64,000 bases of DNA from NCBI GenBank assembly GCA_036417435.1, contig CM070902.1, positions 131,429,886 through 131,493,885 of the forward strand, in the 5' to 3' direction. The notes under the pieces were generated by a model. The model did no database searches. It saw only the letters and a program-made list of their open reading frames with translations, and was not told the origin of the DNA. The translations under genes were made by a program, and so were the position numbers. Below are positions 36,595-48,269 of this stretch, in pieces. Origin of the DNA: Inia geoffrensis (taxonomy: Eukaryota; Chordata; Mammalia; Artiodactyla; Iniidae). Each line of letters starts with the position of its first letter. Position 1 is the first letter of the stretch.

Positions 36595-37642
36595 GCTTTC
36601 TTTCTTTTATGTCTAAAATTTTTGGATAGTTTTTCCCCTAAATCCACAGTATCTCCATCTTTCCCAACCTCCAAATTAATTTTTTTCTATACTCTCAAAA
36701 CAAAATCTCTCTGTAAAAATTGGGAAATGTCATGACCATCGTAATGACAAAGTGAATAATTTACAAAAATTTTAAAAGAGAAAAAAACTCTATAAAATAG
36801 TGTCTTCTTATGACCCTTAAATATGTTTTAAGAAGTAAGTAAAACCCATGCCTTTATTATCATATTTTCTTTGGTACCAGGATGTCTCTTTATGGGCAGG
36901 GTTCTCATTTATCACTTAAGTAAGCTATTATGAGGCACAGCTTGGCCAAAAGTCCTAAAATGCTGAAGTCAGTGACCTGAGCTTCCTGAGGGACTAGTTA
37001 AGTAACTTCATATGCTATGCCTAGAAACGTTAACAGCAATAATACTTGATAAATCAGGGTAGGGCTGGAGATCCTCTTTTTATAAGTATTACTATAGGTC
37101 ATATTGCAATAAGGATCTCCATTTAAACATGGTGTATTTAATACCATGTTTATCTCTACTATCTACCAAGACTCACTAAAGCTAGAGTAAGGAAATTTAA
37201 AAGATATGAAGCCAGAAGAATAAAGAAAAATGGAGATAAGAAAAAGAAAAGAAAGAGGAAATGAGAAAAAAGCAGGTAAAATGTCAACATTTTAGAAACT
37301 AGAAAGTAGACAGATGAATAATAACTGATGTATAAAGCTGAAATTGAATTGTTACCAGGAGAAAAGCCAATAAAAAGTAAGGTATTTCCTACTACAGTGC
37401 ACCTCGTCCTCTTACTGCTGCCACTGAAAAGTTGTGGAAGCACCAGGCCCACCTGCAGGTGGATGTTAGGAGTAGTTCTAAAAACTGGAGGATTGACTGA
37501 AACTTGATATAAGGAACAAATATACTAATTATAAAGAGTTCAAGATACCCATGCACACCCTATGTAGCCAGGCTAATTCCTCATTCCAGCAGAAGACAGG
37601 CTGATTCTCTTGGGACCATGCAGTCCACGGAGCTAGAGACAT
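36595..37642. other. No gene seen
   Basis: AT-rich DNA with a purine-rich run at 37195-37280 (GAAAAAGAAAAGAAAGAGGA). No repeat family recognised. Confidence 0.45.
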
Positions 37643-38146
37643 TGTAACAGAGAAGAGCAAACCTGACTCCATATTGAATCTATTCCTTTAGCTCTAACCT
37701 TTGTGCTCTGTTGCCTATGCTTAGTCAGCTAGCTCTGCACCTCTGTAAAATAGTGTTGCCTGTAGCCTGAAATGTACATAATAGTCCTTTCTCAAGGCTC
37801 TGCCTCCCATACTTCACCCTTAAAAGTATAACACTTTAAAGCTAAAAAGTTGCAGAACAAAAAATTGGAGGTTTACAGGAACATGGTGACCAGACCTACC
37901 TGGGCAGCTGCAAGAATAAAGGATTATCACATCCCCTCTGTGCAAGAACCAGCCACACCCCCTTACCTTTTAGTATAAAAGGAGCCTGAATTCTAACATG
38001 GATAAGATTGTTCTTTGGGACACTAGTCAACCATCTTCGCAGTCTACTCGCTTTTCAAATAAAGTTGCTCTTCCTTGCCCCAACATTTGTGTTTCAATTT
38101 ATTGACCTGTCATGCAGCGAGCAGTATGAGCTGGGATTCAGTAACA
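37643..38146 (+). mobile_element. Solo ERV LTR (class I-like) with 4-base target duplication
   Basis: It begins TGTAACAGAGAAGAG and ends TTCAGTAACA (TG...CA). A TATA-like TATAAAAGG at 37974 and AATAAA near 38060, then a GT-rich stretch, give U3, R and U5 in order. The flanks are ACAT at 37639-37642 and 38147-38150, the four-base duplication usual for gammaretrovirus-like insertions. There is no internal region and no viral gene: a recombination-derived solo LTR. Confidence 0.82.
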
Positions 38147-38150
38147 ACAT

Positions 38151-38590
38151 TACATACAGCTGAAAGTGGTGGTACAGGACTGAATTGAAGGCAAGTATAG
38201 AAATCTACACTCTCAAAAGTGAGACTTCTAAATCTACACCTGTCCACCACTAACCTCCATATGGCTTCCAAAAAATGAGTGATAAATCCATAGGCAGAAG
38301 ACTGGAGAATTTCTCTCTGAGGAAACTGACTAAATCAAGAAAAAAAGTGAAAAATAATATTGATATTCAGGGTCCTCCACTTGATCACGCAGTGATGAAG
38401 ACCACCAGTCGGCAAGGCCTACAACACACAGGAATTCCTAGTAGCTTTTTAGGGGTCTTGTTGCTGGCTGCAGAGCTCCAGACAATTGCTCTCTGATTGT
38501 CCCTGAGATTTCTTAAACTGCTCTCATCTGTTTAAATCATCCAGAGGAAATTCTGGTGTGCACGACTAAGAATCATGAAAATTACCATAC
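38151..38590. other. No supported gene; one 73-codon open frame of unknown nature
   Basis: A plus-strand frame at 38275-38496 (begins MSDKSIGRRLENFSLRKLTK) matches nothing I know and has no splice sites or promoter. I treat it as chance. Confidence 0.35.
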
Positions 38591-38725
38591 AATGAAAAAT
38601 AGAATGCTACCCCGACATTAAAATTATGAAGTTCACTGAAGTGTCCTCATATACAAAGAGTTCCAAGGTATACTGTTAAACAACAAAAAAGAAAAGATGC
38701 AGAACAATGTGCAGTATTCAAAATA
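38590..38725 (+). mobile_element. Old L1M 3' fragment, plus strand
   Basis: ATAGAATGCTACCCCGACAT, TTAAAATTATGAAGTTCACT and ATACTGTTAAACAACAAAAA match the old L1 phrase 'aatactatgcagccattaaaa...gttaagtgaaaaaagc'. Confidence 0.55.
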
Positions 38726-38799
38726 AATAAATATAAGAAGGGCCCTTAGGGTGACTGAAATATATTAACTTGATAGGATGTTGAAATATTGCCATATAT

Positions 38800-39065
38800 G
38801 GGGAGTCAGATCGTCATTGTGGAAAGAACAAAACCTTAATATAAAGCAGACCTATGTTCAAACCCTAGTTTTGGCAGTGAATGACCATTAAGTCTTTGAC
38901 AAATTTCTATCCTTACCTTCTTTGAACCTCAGTTTAGAAACATGTAAAATAATGGCAATATCTGGTGCCATCATTGTAAAAATTTAAAAAGATTGTGGTA
39001 AAGCTCTGAGTATAGTGCCTGGCCACTTTCAGGCTCTTAATAAGTGGTACCCACTTACCTAGTGA
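38800..39065 (+). repeat. MIR
   Basis: CAGACCTATGTTCAAACCCT, GACAAATTTCTATCCTTACC, TTTGAACCTCAGTTTAGAAA, GTATAGTGCCTGGCCAC and GCTCTTAATAAGTGGTA follow the MIR order. Confidence 0.75.
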
Positions 39066-39690
39066 TGCTCCCCCCTCGCTTACCATGTGGATGAGAAACC
39101 CTAAACCCTGCTTTGGTTCACATCATGGGTTGTCCAAGGGAAGTGGAGGAAGGCTGGAACAGACAACGGACTGGCTGTCTATCCTGCATTAAAGCAGAGT
39201 GTGGATCATTGGCAATTACACTTTGGGCTGAGGAATCTTAGCATTATGAGAAAAGAAACTTGGCTGGCATCCCTTTTCTCCCATTTCCCTCATCCCCAAG
39301 GTCTGGCTCTAGAAATGGACACCCTAACCAGTGGAGTGGGTAGGCATGCGTGACTGGGAGAATGAGGACTGAATAGCTAAGCCATCAAGGGTTGAGGTTG
39401 TGTGAGGCTAGATGCCACTTAGGATGGCAATGTAGTGGATATGCTGGGAAACCAGAAAGGAGTAGGCACCACCAAACCCCGCCCAGCTCCGTCACAGGTG
39501 TAGCACTGCCACATCAAGCCAACTGTTTGAGGCTCTACTTCACAGAGAGGTAGAATTAGGAGAAAAAACTCCTGTGAAATCCAGGCCTTGAAAGTTGTGC
39601 TTGGGAAAATGCTTTATACTATTAAACGAAGGGAAAAAAAAAAAAAAGACTAAAATGCAGCATGTGGAGATGCTTCTGTGTGTGTATGTG
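39066..39690. other. No gene seen
   Basis: Somewhat GC-richer than its surroundings; no recognised repeat or exon. A poly(A) run lies near 39633-39648. Confidence 0.45.
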
Positions 39691-39694
39691 TGTA

Positions 39695-40010
39695 TATGGC
39701 CATCCCTCAGTATCCCTGGGGGATGGATTCCAAGACCCTCTGTGGATACCAAAGTCCACAGAAGCTCAAATTCCTTCTATAGGATGATGTAGTATTTGCA
39801 TATAACCTATGCACATCCTCCTGTATACTTTAAATCATCTCTAGATTTCTTATAATATGTAGTATGATGTAAATGCTATATAAATAGTTGTCAGGCATGC
39901 AGCAAATTCAAGTTTTGCTTTTTGGAACTTTCTGGAATTTAAAAAAAATTTTCAATCGATGGTTGTTGGAATCTGTGTATATAAAACCTGCAGATAAGGA
40001 GAACTGACTG
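39695..40010 (+). mobile_element. Tigger-like (TcMar) non-autonomous DNA transposon
   Basis: GGCCATCCCTCAGTATCCCT at the left pairs with GATAAGGAGAACTGACTG at the right (imperfect terminal inverted repeats). The middle (GCATATAACCTATGCACATC, TTTAAATCATCTCTAGATT) is that of a well-known mammalian element. No transposase ORF. Confidence 0.75.
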
Positions 40011-40745
40011 TGTGTGTGTGTCTGTGTCTGTAACTAAAGAAGACTAGAAGGGAATATACCAAAACGTCAGCAATAATTTACAGTTTAAAGGAAGATTTCA
40101 GAGAAATCCAAATCCTGGAAAAACAATATAACCATTTTAAAGGGTAAGAGTTAATAAACAAACCAACCCAAACCTCATATAATTCACTTCAGTTTTGGCC
40201 AGAAAAAAAAAAATCAAAGTAATCATCCTATCAACATGAAATAAATAACCCTTAGGCTGTTAGTGTTCTTTTCATCTCCTTGCTCTAGAGGCATGCTGAT
40301 TTGTGGGCTTTGGTTCTTTGTTTAGATAATGATCTTTAAGATTGTTTCTGGGTGTGGCTGAAGAAGCCAGCAGGGTAGTGAAAGCTGGAACTCCACAGCC
40401 CTGCAATTCTTATTTTAGTTTCTCCTTTGCACAGAAAGCTGATACTCTGGGTTCAGTCTTTTCCTTTGAGTTGCAGGGCTCAAGTAGAAGAAAACAAAGA
40501 AATCTTTTCCTGATTAACATATTGAAATACACTTGGAGAAGTTAGGCTGTCATTATCTGCTTTTAACTTCCTCCTGGAAAGAGATACTGTTTGTGCTTAA
40601 GGATATTTCAGAGCAGCAAATAATTTTCAGTGTTATAAGCAGTGTGTGGAAACAGGAATAACATCTTTAAGCGGTAACATCCTACTAGATATAATTAAAA
40701 TAACACTCCTTGAGCAAAATATAAAATAAAACGACACTTTTTTTG
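40011..40745. other. No gene seen
   Basis: A short (TG)n run near 40012-40030, otherwise unassigned AT-rich DNA. Confidence 0.45.
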
Positions 40746-40746
40746 T

Positions 40747-40869
40747 GGGAGTTCCCTGGTGGTCCAGTGGTTAGGACTCAGTGCTCTCACTGCTGTGGTT
40801 CCGGGTTCAATCCCTGGTAGGGGAACTAAAATCCCACAAATTATGCTGCATGGCCAAACAAAAACAAAA
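40747..40869 (+). mobile_element. tRNA-derived SINE, short tRNA-only form
   Basis: GGGAGTTCCCTGGTGGTCCA, CCGGGTTCAATCCCTGG, GGCCAAAC plus (A)nC tail. Target-site duplications AACGACACTTTTTTT and AACAACCTCTTTTTT. Confidence 0.9.
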
Positions 40870-40959
40870 ACAACCTCTTTTTTCCTTGCCCAGCTGAGCC
40901 AATGGTTTTCAATAACTGGAATGCCTGAATAAAACTGCTAATTAGAATGATAACAAGTC

Positions 40960-41180
40960 TTAAACACTAATGTAAGTAGAAAGTATTTCTTATTTTATAA
41001 ATTTCACGTCAACCCTATGAGGTTTATAGTATTATTTGTTCAGTTTTACAGATGAGGAAACAGGCTTATGGAGATTAAATAGCTTGCCTAAAGCTATTCA
41101 CATGTCAGGAAGTAAAAGAGCCAGAATGACAAATTAGGGCAGCCTGCCTGGGAAGCCCAGGCTCTTACCCAACGGGTGAC
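40960..41180 (+). repeat. MIR
   Basis: GTCAACCCTATGAGGTTTAT, AGTTTTACAGATGAGGAAAC, TAAATAGCTTGCCTAAAGC and GTAAAAGAGCCAGAATGAC follow the MIR order. Confidence 0.7.
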
Positions 41181-41459
41181 ATGGCCTTGCTACAGTCAAC
41201 CACCCAAAATGGCTTAAAGTGTCAGGTCACCTCTCCTTCCCAACTCTCAGTCTCCCAATCCCCTCCCTCCACTGTCTCCACTACAGCCACTGACACTGAT
41301 TTGCCAGGGCAAATCTAGAACCATTGAAAAGTTTGACTCTCCTGAGGTCAGAAGGACTGAGGTCAGAAAGAATGTGTATTTTAGAATAAGATTTTAAACA
41401 AGCCAGGAAGAACTTGCTCTTTAAAGTAATACCATAAATAAATCATTTCCAAGGCAATT

Positions 41460-41516
41460 GTTGTGTTTGTGTGTGTTTTTTTGTGTGTGTGTGTGTGTGC
41501 ATGCATGCATATGCAT
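41460..41516. repeat. (TG)n / (TGCA)n microsatellite
   Basis: An interrupted TG run passing into GCATGCATGCATATGCATG. Confidence 0.9.
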
Positions 41517-41543
41517 GTTTATTTGGGCAAATTTGGATTTCTT

Positions 41544-41745
41544 TTTTTTTTTTTTTTTTTTTGCTGTACGTGGACCTCTCACTGTTGTGGCCTCTTCCAT
41601 TGCGGAACACAGGCTCCGGATGCGCAGGCTCAGTGGCCATGGCTCATGGGCCCAGCCGCTCCTCCCGGATGTGGGATCCTCCCAGACCGGGGCACGAACC
41701 TGTGTCCCCTGTGGACTCTCAACCACTGCGCCACCAGGGAAACCC
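41544..41745 (-). mobile_element. CHR-type SINE (short form)
   Basis: Poly(T), GCTGTACGTGGACC, head ACCAGGGAAACC. A perfect 16-base target-site duplication CAAATTTGGATTTCTT lies at 41528-41543 and 41746-41761. About 14 bases (GCATCGGCAGGC region) are deleted near the head. Confidence 0.96.
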
Positions 41746-41919
41746 CAAATTTGGATTTCTTGATATTCAGTTCAGATGGATAGGTAGAACAAACTCCTAC
41801 AAAATACATTTCAGAATTGAGCAGTCAGGAAACATAGAATGAAAACAAGATTAAAGAACCATATTGGATTTATTATGAAATAGAGGTCATTTTATCTAAA
41901 AAGAGTAAATAGATACTGA

Positions 41920-42020
41920 GGAACCCAACTGCATATATGGAGGGCCAACTAAATTATGCTTGGATTTTGACTCTGTGGAGGGTGGGCATCCCTAACCCCT
42001 GCATTGTTCAAGGAGCAACT
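41920..42020 (+). mobile_element. Tigger-like DNA transposon fragment
   Basis: ATATATGGAGGGCCAACTAA, TTGGATTTTGACTCTGTGGA and CATCCCTAACCCCTGCATTG then TTCAAGGAGCAACT match the right end of a common MER2/Tigger-type element. Confidence 0.65.
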
Positions 42021-42176
42021 ACATTTGCCTTTTATTAATCAGTGTTGGGGTTTGCACATATTTTATATATTAAAGGAAATAGCATCTGAGAGTATTTTGA
42101 GCTCGATCAGGGCAGAGATCAATGCAGGTCTGTTTCACAGACAAAACTATAATTCAAAACATTCATTCACCCCTAT

Positions 42177-43062
42177 GATTATGAGCATCTTTTCATGTGC
42201 CTATTGGCCATCTGTATGTCTTCTTTGGAGAAATGTCTGTTTAGGTCATCTGCCCATTTTTTGATTGGGTTGTTTGTTTGTTTTTACTATTGAGTTGAAT
42301 GAGCTGTATTTTGGAAATTAAGCCCTGTTGGTCGCATCATTTGCAAATATTTTCTCCCAGTCTGTAGGTTGTCTTTTCATTTTGTTTATGGTTTCCTTTG
42401 CTATACAGAAGCTTGTAAGTGTGATTAGGTCCCCTTTGTATATTTTTGCTTTTATTTGTATTTCCTTGGGAAACTGACCTAATAAAACATTAGTTCAATT
42501 TATGTCAGAGAATGTTTTGCCTATGTTCTCTTCTAGGAGCTTTATGGTGTTATGTCTTATATTTAAGTCTTTAAGCCATTTTGAGTTTATTTTTGTGTAT
42601 GGTGTGAGGGTGTGCTCTAACTTCTTTGGTTTACATGTGGCTGTTCAACTTTTCCAACACCACTTGTTGAAGAGACTGTCTTTTCCCTTTTGTATATTCT
42701 TGCATCCTTTGTTGAAGATTAATTGTCCATAGGTGTATGAGATTAATTCTGGGCTCTCTATTCTGTTCCATTGATCCATATGTCTGTTTTTGTGCTGATA
42801 TATGCTGTTTTGATTACTGTAGCTTTGTAGTATTATCTGAAGTCTGGGAGGGTTATCCTCCTGCTTTCTTCCTTCTTTTTCCTAAGGATTGCTTTGGCAA
42901 TTCTGAGTCTTTTATGGTTCCATATAAATTTTAGGATTATTTGTTCTAGTTCTGTGAAAAATGCCATGGGTAATTTGATAAGGATCACATTAAATCTGTA
43001 GATTGCTTTGGGTAGTATGGCCATTCTAACAATATTAATTCTTCCAATCCAAGAGCATGGGA
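42177..43062 (-). mobile_element. L1 ORF2 fragment lacking its 3' end
   Basis: Minus-strand ORF2 C-terminal to RT-thumb sequence. On the left it begins within ORF2 (GAGCATCTTTTCATGTGCCT) with no 3' UTR or poly(A). On the right it stops at AAGAGCATGG and jumps to another L1. Confidence 0.87.
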
Positions 43063-46000
43063 ATATATCTTTTTACATTAATGTTTTTATTTTCTTCAGA
43101 TATATACCCAGGAGTGGAATTGCTGGATCTTATCGTAGTTCTATTTTTAGTTTTTTGAGGACACTCCATACTGTTTCCACAGTGCCTACACCAATTTATA
43201 TTCCTGCCAACAGTTACAAGGGTTCCCTCTTCTCCACATCCTTGTCAACATTTGTTATTTGAGGTCTTTTTGATGATAGCCATCTGACAGGTGTGAAGTG
43301 ATCTATCACTGTGGTTTTGATTTGCATTTCTGTGATAATTACTGATGTTGAGCACATTTTCAAGTGTCTGCTGGCCATTTATATGTCTTCTTTGGAAAAA
43401 TGTCTATTCAGGTCTTCTTCCCATTTTTTAATCAGGTTTTCTTTTATATATATTGAGCTGTATGAGCTGTTTATATATTTTGGATATGAATCCCTTACTG
43501 GTCATAACATTTGCAAATATTTTCTCCCATTCAATAGGTTGTCTTTTCATTTTGTCAGTGGTTTCCATTGCTGGGCCAAAGCTTTTAAGTTTAATTAGGT
43601 CCCATTTGCTTATTTTTGCTTTTGTTTCTTTTGCCTTAGGAAACAGATCAAAAAAATATTGCTATGGTTTATGGCAAAGAGTGCTCTGCCAATGTTTTCT
43701 TCTAGGATTTTTATGATTTGCAGTCTCACATTTAGATTTTTAATCCATCTTGAGTTTATTTTTGTGTATAGTGTGAGAAAATGTTCTAACATCATTCTTT
43801 TACATGTAGCTGTCCAGTTTTCCCAGCACCACTTATTGAAGAGACTGTCTTTTCTCCATTGTATATTCTTGACTCCTTTGTCATAGATTAATTGACCATG
43901 AGTGTATGGGTGTATTTCTGGGCTCTCTATTATGTTCCATTAATCTATGTGCCTGTTTCTGTGCTTGTACCATACTGTTTTGATGACTGTAGTGTTGTAG
44001 TATAGTCTGGAGTCTGGGAGCATTACACCTCTGGCTCTGTTCTTTTTCTCAAGGTTGTTTTGGCTATTTGGGGTTTTTTTTTTTTTTCAGTTTCCATAAA
44101 AATTTTTAAATTATTTGTTCTAGTTCTGTGAAAAATACTATTGGTATTTTAATAGGGATTGCATTGACTGTAGATTGCCTTGGATAGTATGGCCACTTTA
44201 ACAATATTAATCAATATTAATTCTTCCAATCAATGAACATGGTATATTTTTCCATTTGCTTATGTCATCTTCAATTTCTTCCATCAGTGCCTTATAGTTT
44301 CCCAGGTACAGGTCTTTTACCTCCTTAGCAAAGTTTATTCCTAGGTATTTTATTCTATTTGATGCAGTTGTAAATGGGGTAATTTTCTTAATTTCTCTTT
44401 CTGGTAGTTCATTGCAAATGTGTAGACATGCAATGGATTCCTCTTTATTAATTTTGTATCCTGCAACTTTACTGAATTCATTGATAAGCTCTAGTAGCTT
44501 TTATTAGCATCTTCAAAATTGTCTATGTAAAATATCAGATCATCTGCAAACAGTGACAGTTTTAATTCTTCCTTTCCAATTTGGATTCCTTTTATTTATT
44601 TTTTTCTTTTCTGATGTCTATGGCTAGGACTTCCAATACTGTGTTGAATAAAAGTGGCAAGAAAGGGCATCTTGTCTTATTCCTGATCTTAGATGAAATG
44701 CTTTCAGCTTTTCACTGTTGAGTATGTTGTTAGCTGCAGCTTATCATATATGGCCCGTATTGTGTTGAGATATATTCTCTCTATACTTACTTTGTGGAGA
44801 ATTTTTATCATAAATGGATGTTGTATGTTGTCAGAAGATTTTTCTGCATCTGTTGAGATGATCATATGATTGTTATTCTTTAATTTGTTAATGTGATGTA
44901 TCACATTGCTTGATTTGTGGATATTTAATCATCCTTGAATCCCTGGGATAAATCCCACTTGATCATGGTGTATGATCCTTTTAATGTATGGTTGAATTCA
45001 GTTTGCTGATACTTTATTGGGGATTTTGGCATCTATGTTCATCAGTGATATTGGCCTATGATTTTCTTTTTTGTGTGATACCTTTGTCTGATTTTGGTAT
45101 CCCAGTGATGCTGGCCTTGTGAAATGAGTTTGGAAGTGTTCCTTCCTCTGCAATTTTTTGGAATAGTTTGGGAAGGATAAATGTTAATTCTTCTCCAACT
45201 GTTTGGTAGAAATCACCTGGGACACCATCTGGTCATGGACTTTGGTTCATCAGGAGTTTTTTAAAACTACTGATTCAATTTCATTACTGGTAATTGGGCT
45301 GTTCATATTTTATATTTCTTCCTGGTTCAGTCTTGGGAGTTTGTACACTTTTAGGAATTTGTCCATTTCTAAGTTGTCCACTTTATTGGCATAGAGTAAT
45401 TCATAGTAGTCTCATGATCCTTTGTATTTCTGTGGTATCGGTGTAACTTTCATGTTTTATTTTATTGACTTGGATCCTCTCTCTTTTTTTTCTTGATGAG
45501 TCTGGCTAAATGTTTATCAATTTTGTTTATCTTTTCAAAGAACCAGCTCTTAGTTTCATTGATCTTTTCTGTTGATATTTTAGTCTCTATTTCATTTGTT
45601 TCTGCTCTGACCTTTATGATTTCTTTCCTTCTACTAACTTTGGGCTTTGTTCTCCTTTTTCTAGTTCCTTTAGGTGTAAGGTTAGGTTGTTTATTTGAGA
45701 TTTTTCTTGTTTCCTGAAGTCAGCTTGTACTGCTCTAAACTTCCCTCTTAGAATTGCTTTTTCTGTGTCACGTAGCTTTTGCATCATAGTGTTTTCATTT
45801 TCATTTGTCTCCAGGTATTTATTTACTTCCTCTTTGATTTTTTCAGTGATCCATTCATTGTTTAGTGGCATATTGTTTAGCTTTCATGTGTTTGTATTTT
45901 CTGAATTTTTTCTTCTAATTGATTTCTGGTCTCATAGTGTTGTGGTTGGAAAAAATGCTTGATATGATTTCAAGTTTCTTAAATTTACTGAGGCTTGTTT

Positions 46001-46814
46001 TGTGGTCTAGCATGTATAGCATGTGATCTATCCTGGTGAATGATCCATGTGCACTTGAAAAGAGTGTATATTCTGCTGCTTTTGGATGGAATGTTCTATA
46101 TATATATATCTATTAATCCATTTGGCCTAATGTGTCATTTAAGACCAGTGTATTCTTATTGATTTTCTGTCTGGGTGATCTGTCCATTGATGTAAGTTGG
46201 GTTATTATTATTAATACACTACTATTATTGTGTTACTGTCAGTTTCTCCCTTTATGTCTGTTAATATTTGCTTTGTGTATTTAGGTGTTTCTATGTTGGG
46301 TGCATATGTATTTACAATTGTTATATCTTCTTCTTGGATTGATCCCTTGATTATATCATTATGTAATGTCATTCTTTTTCTCTTGTAATGGTCTTAAAGT
46401 CTATTTTGTCTGATTCAAGTATTGCTACCCTGGCTTTCTTTTGATTTCCATTTGCATTGAATACTTTTTTCCATCCCTTCACTTTCAGTCTGTGTGTGTC
46501 TTTAGATTTAAAGTGAGTCTCTTATAGGCAGCATATATACAGGCCTTGTTTTCGTATCCATTCAGTCACTCTATGTCTTTTGATTGGAATATTTAGTCTA
46601 TTACACTGAAAGTACCTATTGATACATATGTTCTTATTGCTATTTTGTTGTTTGGGGGTTGTTTTTGTTGTTCGTTTTTGTTCCCTTCTTCTTCTGTTCT
46701 TGTATGATTTGATGACTATCTTTAGTGTTATGCCTGGATTCTTTTCTCGTTTTTGTGTGTGTATCTATTATAGATTTTTGGCTTGTGTTTACCATGAGAT
46801 TTATACACAGATAT

Positions 46815-46922
46815 TAAAAAATCACAGATATTTATATCTATCTATCCATCTAGCTATCTATCTACATATGTATGATTGTTATAACAATCATATCTGTATA
46901 TAGCTCTGTGATTTTTTTAAGT
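46815..46922. repeat. Inverted repeat with central palindrome and ATCT repeat
   Basis: Arms AAAAAATCACAGATAT and (complement) AGCTCTGTGATTTTTTT enclose an (ATCT)n-like run and a perfect 22-base palindrome at 46871-46892 (TATGATTGTT centred on ATAA... mirror). It lies in an L1 ORF1/ORF2 junction region. Confidence 0.7.
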
Positions 46923-47488
46923 TGATAAACTTCTAATGTCAAATGCATTTTATGAAAACTCTGTTTGTACTCTCCTCTCCTCACAATTACTGTTTTTGAC
47001 AATATATTTTACATCTAATTGTTTTGTGTATACCTTATCTGCTTATCCTGGATATAGATGATCTTACTACTTTTGTCTGCTAACCTTCCTACTACCTTTG
47101 TATGTGGTTGATTTTCTAACTTTATATTTGCCTTTACTGATGAGCTTTTTCATTTGTAATTTTCATGTTTCTCATGGCCTTTACTTTTTGCTTAGAGAAA
47201 TCCCTTTAACATTGCTTATAAACTCATTTGGTGGTGCCAAACTCTTTTAGATTTTGTTTGTTTGTTGATCTCTCCATGAAATCTGAACAAGAGACTTGCT
47301 GTGTAGAATATTCTTGGTTGTAGGTTTTTCTCTTCCATCACTTTATGTATATTGTGACACTCCCATATGGACTTCAGAGTTTCTGCTGAAAAGTCAGCTA
47401 ATAGCCTTGTGGGAATTCCTTTTTATATAACCTACTGCTTTTCCTTGTTGCTTTTAATAGTCTCTCTTTATCTTTAATTTTTGCCATT

Positions 47489-47794
47489 TTAGTTACAATG
47501 TATCTGGGCATGTTCCTCTTTGGGTTGATCCTGTATGGGACTCTGTAGTTTCTGAACTTGGAAATCTGTTTCCTTTCCCAGGTTTGGGAAGTTTTCAGCC
47601 TTTATGTCTAATATGTTCTCTGCCCCTTTCTCTCTTTCTTCTGGGACTCTTATAATGTGAATGTTAGTACGCTTGATGTTGTCACAGAGGTCTCTTAAAC
47701 TGTCCTCATTTATTTTTATTCTTTTTTCGTTTCTCTGTTCACCTTCAGTGATTTCCACTGTCTTCCAGCTTGCGGATCCATTCCTCTGTATCAT
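47489..47794 (-). pseudogene. L1 ORF1 remnant (101 codons)
   Basis: The RNA-binding core of ORF1p is readable (NEDSLRDLCDNIKRTNIHII, then RVPEEREKGAENI and ENFPNLGKETDFQVQ). The coiled-coil and C-terminal parts are in other frames. Confidence 0.75.
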
Positions 47795-48269
47795 TTAATC
47801 TACTGTTGGTTGCTTCTAGTGTATTTTTCATTTCAATTACTGTATCTGTTTGGTTCTTCTTTATATTTTCCAACTATTTGTTTAAAACTTCTAATTTTTT
47901 GCTCTGTGTATCCTCTGGAGTTCTTTGATCATCTCTGTGATCATTACCCTGAACTCTTTCTTGGGTAGATTGCCTATCTCCACTTCACTTAGTTCCCTTC
48001 ATTTGGAATATTCCTTTGTTGACTCATTTTGCCTAACTTACTGTTTTTGCTTTTTTTTTTTTTATATATATATGTGGTAGGTTGGTTACATTGTCCTGCC
48101 TTGGAGAAGTGGCCTTTTGTAGGAGATGTCCTGTGCATCTCAGCAGTGCACTCCCCTCTGGTCATCAGAATTATATGTTATAGGTGCCCCCTCTTTGGTC
48201 CGTGTGGATCCTTCTGTTGTGGTGGACTGACAATTGTGTTTGGTTTGGTAGGCTTTGTTGGCCCCTGGT

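Noticed and set aside
38275..38496. 73-codon open frame considered as a processed pseudogene
   Set aside because: It matches no protein I know, has no poly(A) remnant or flanking duplication, and sits between a solo LTR and an old L1 bit.
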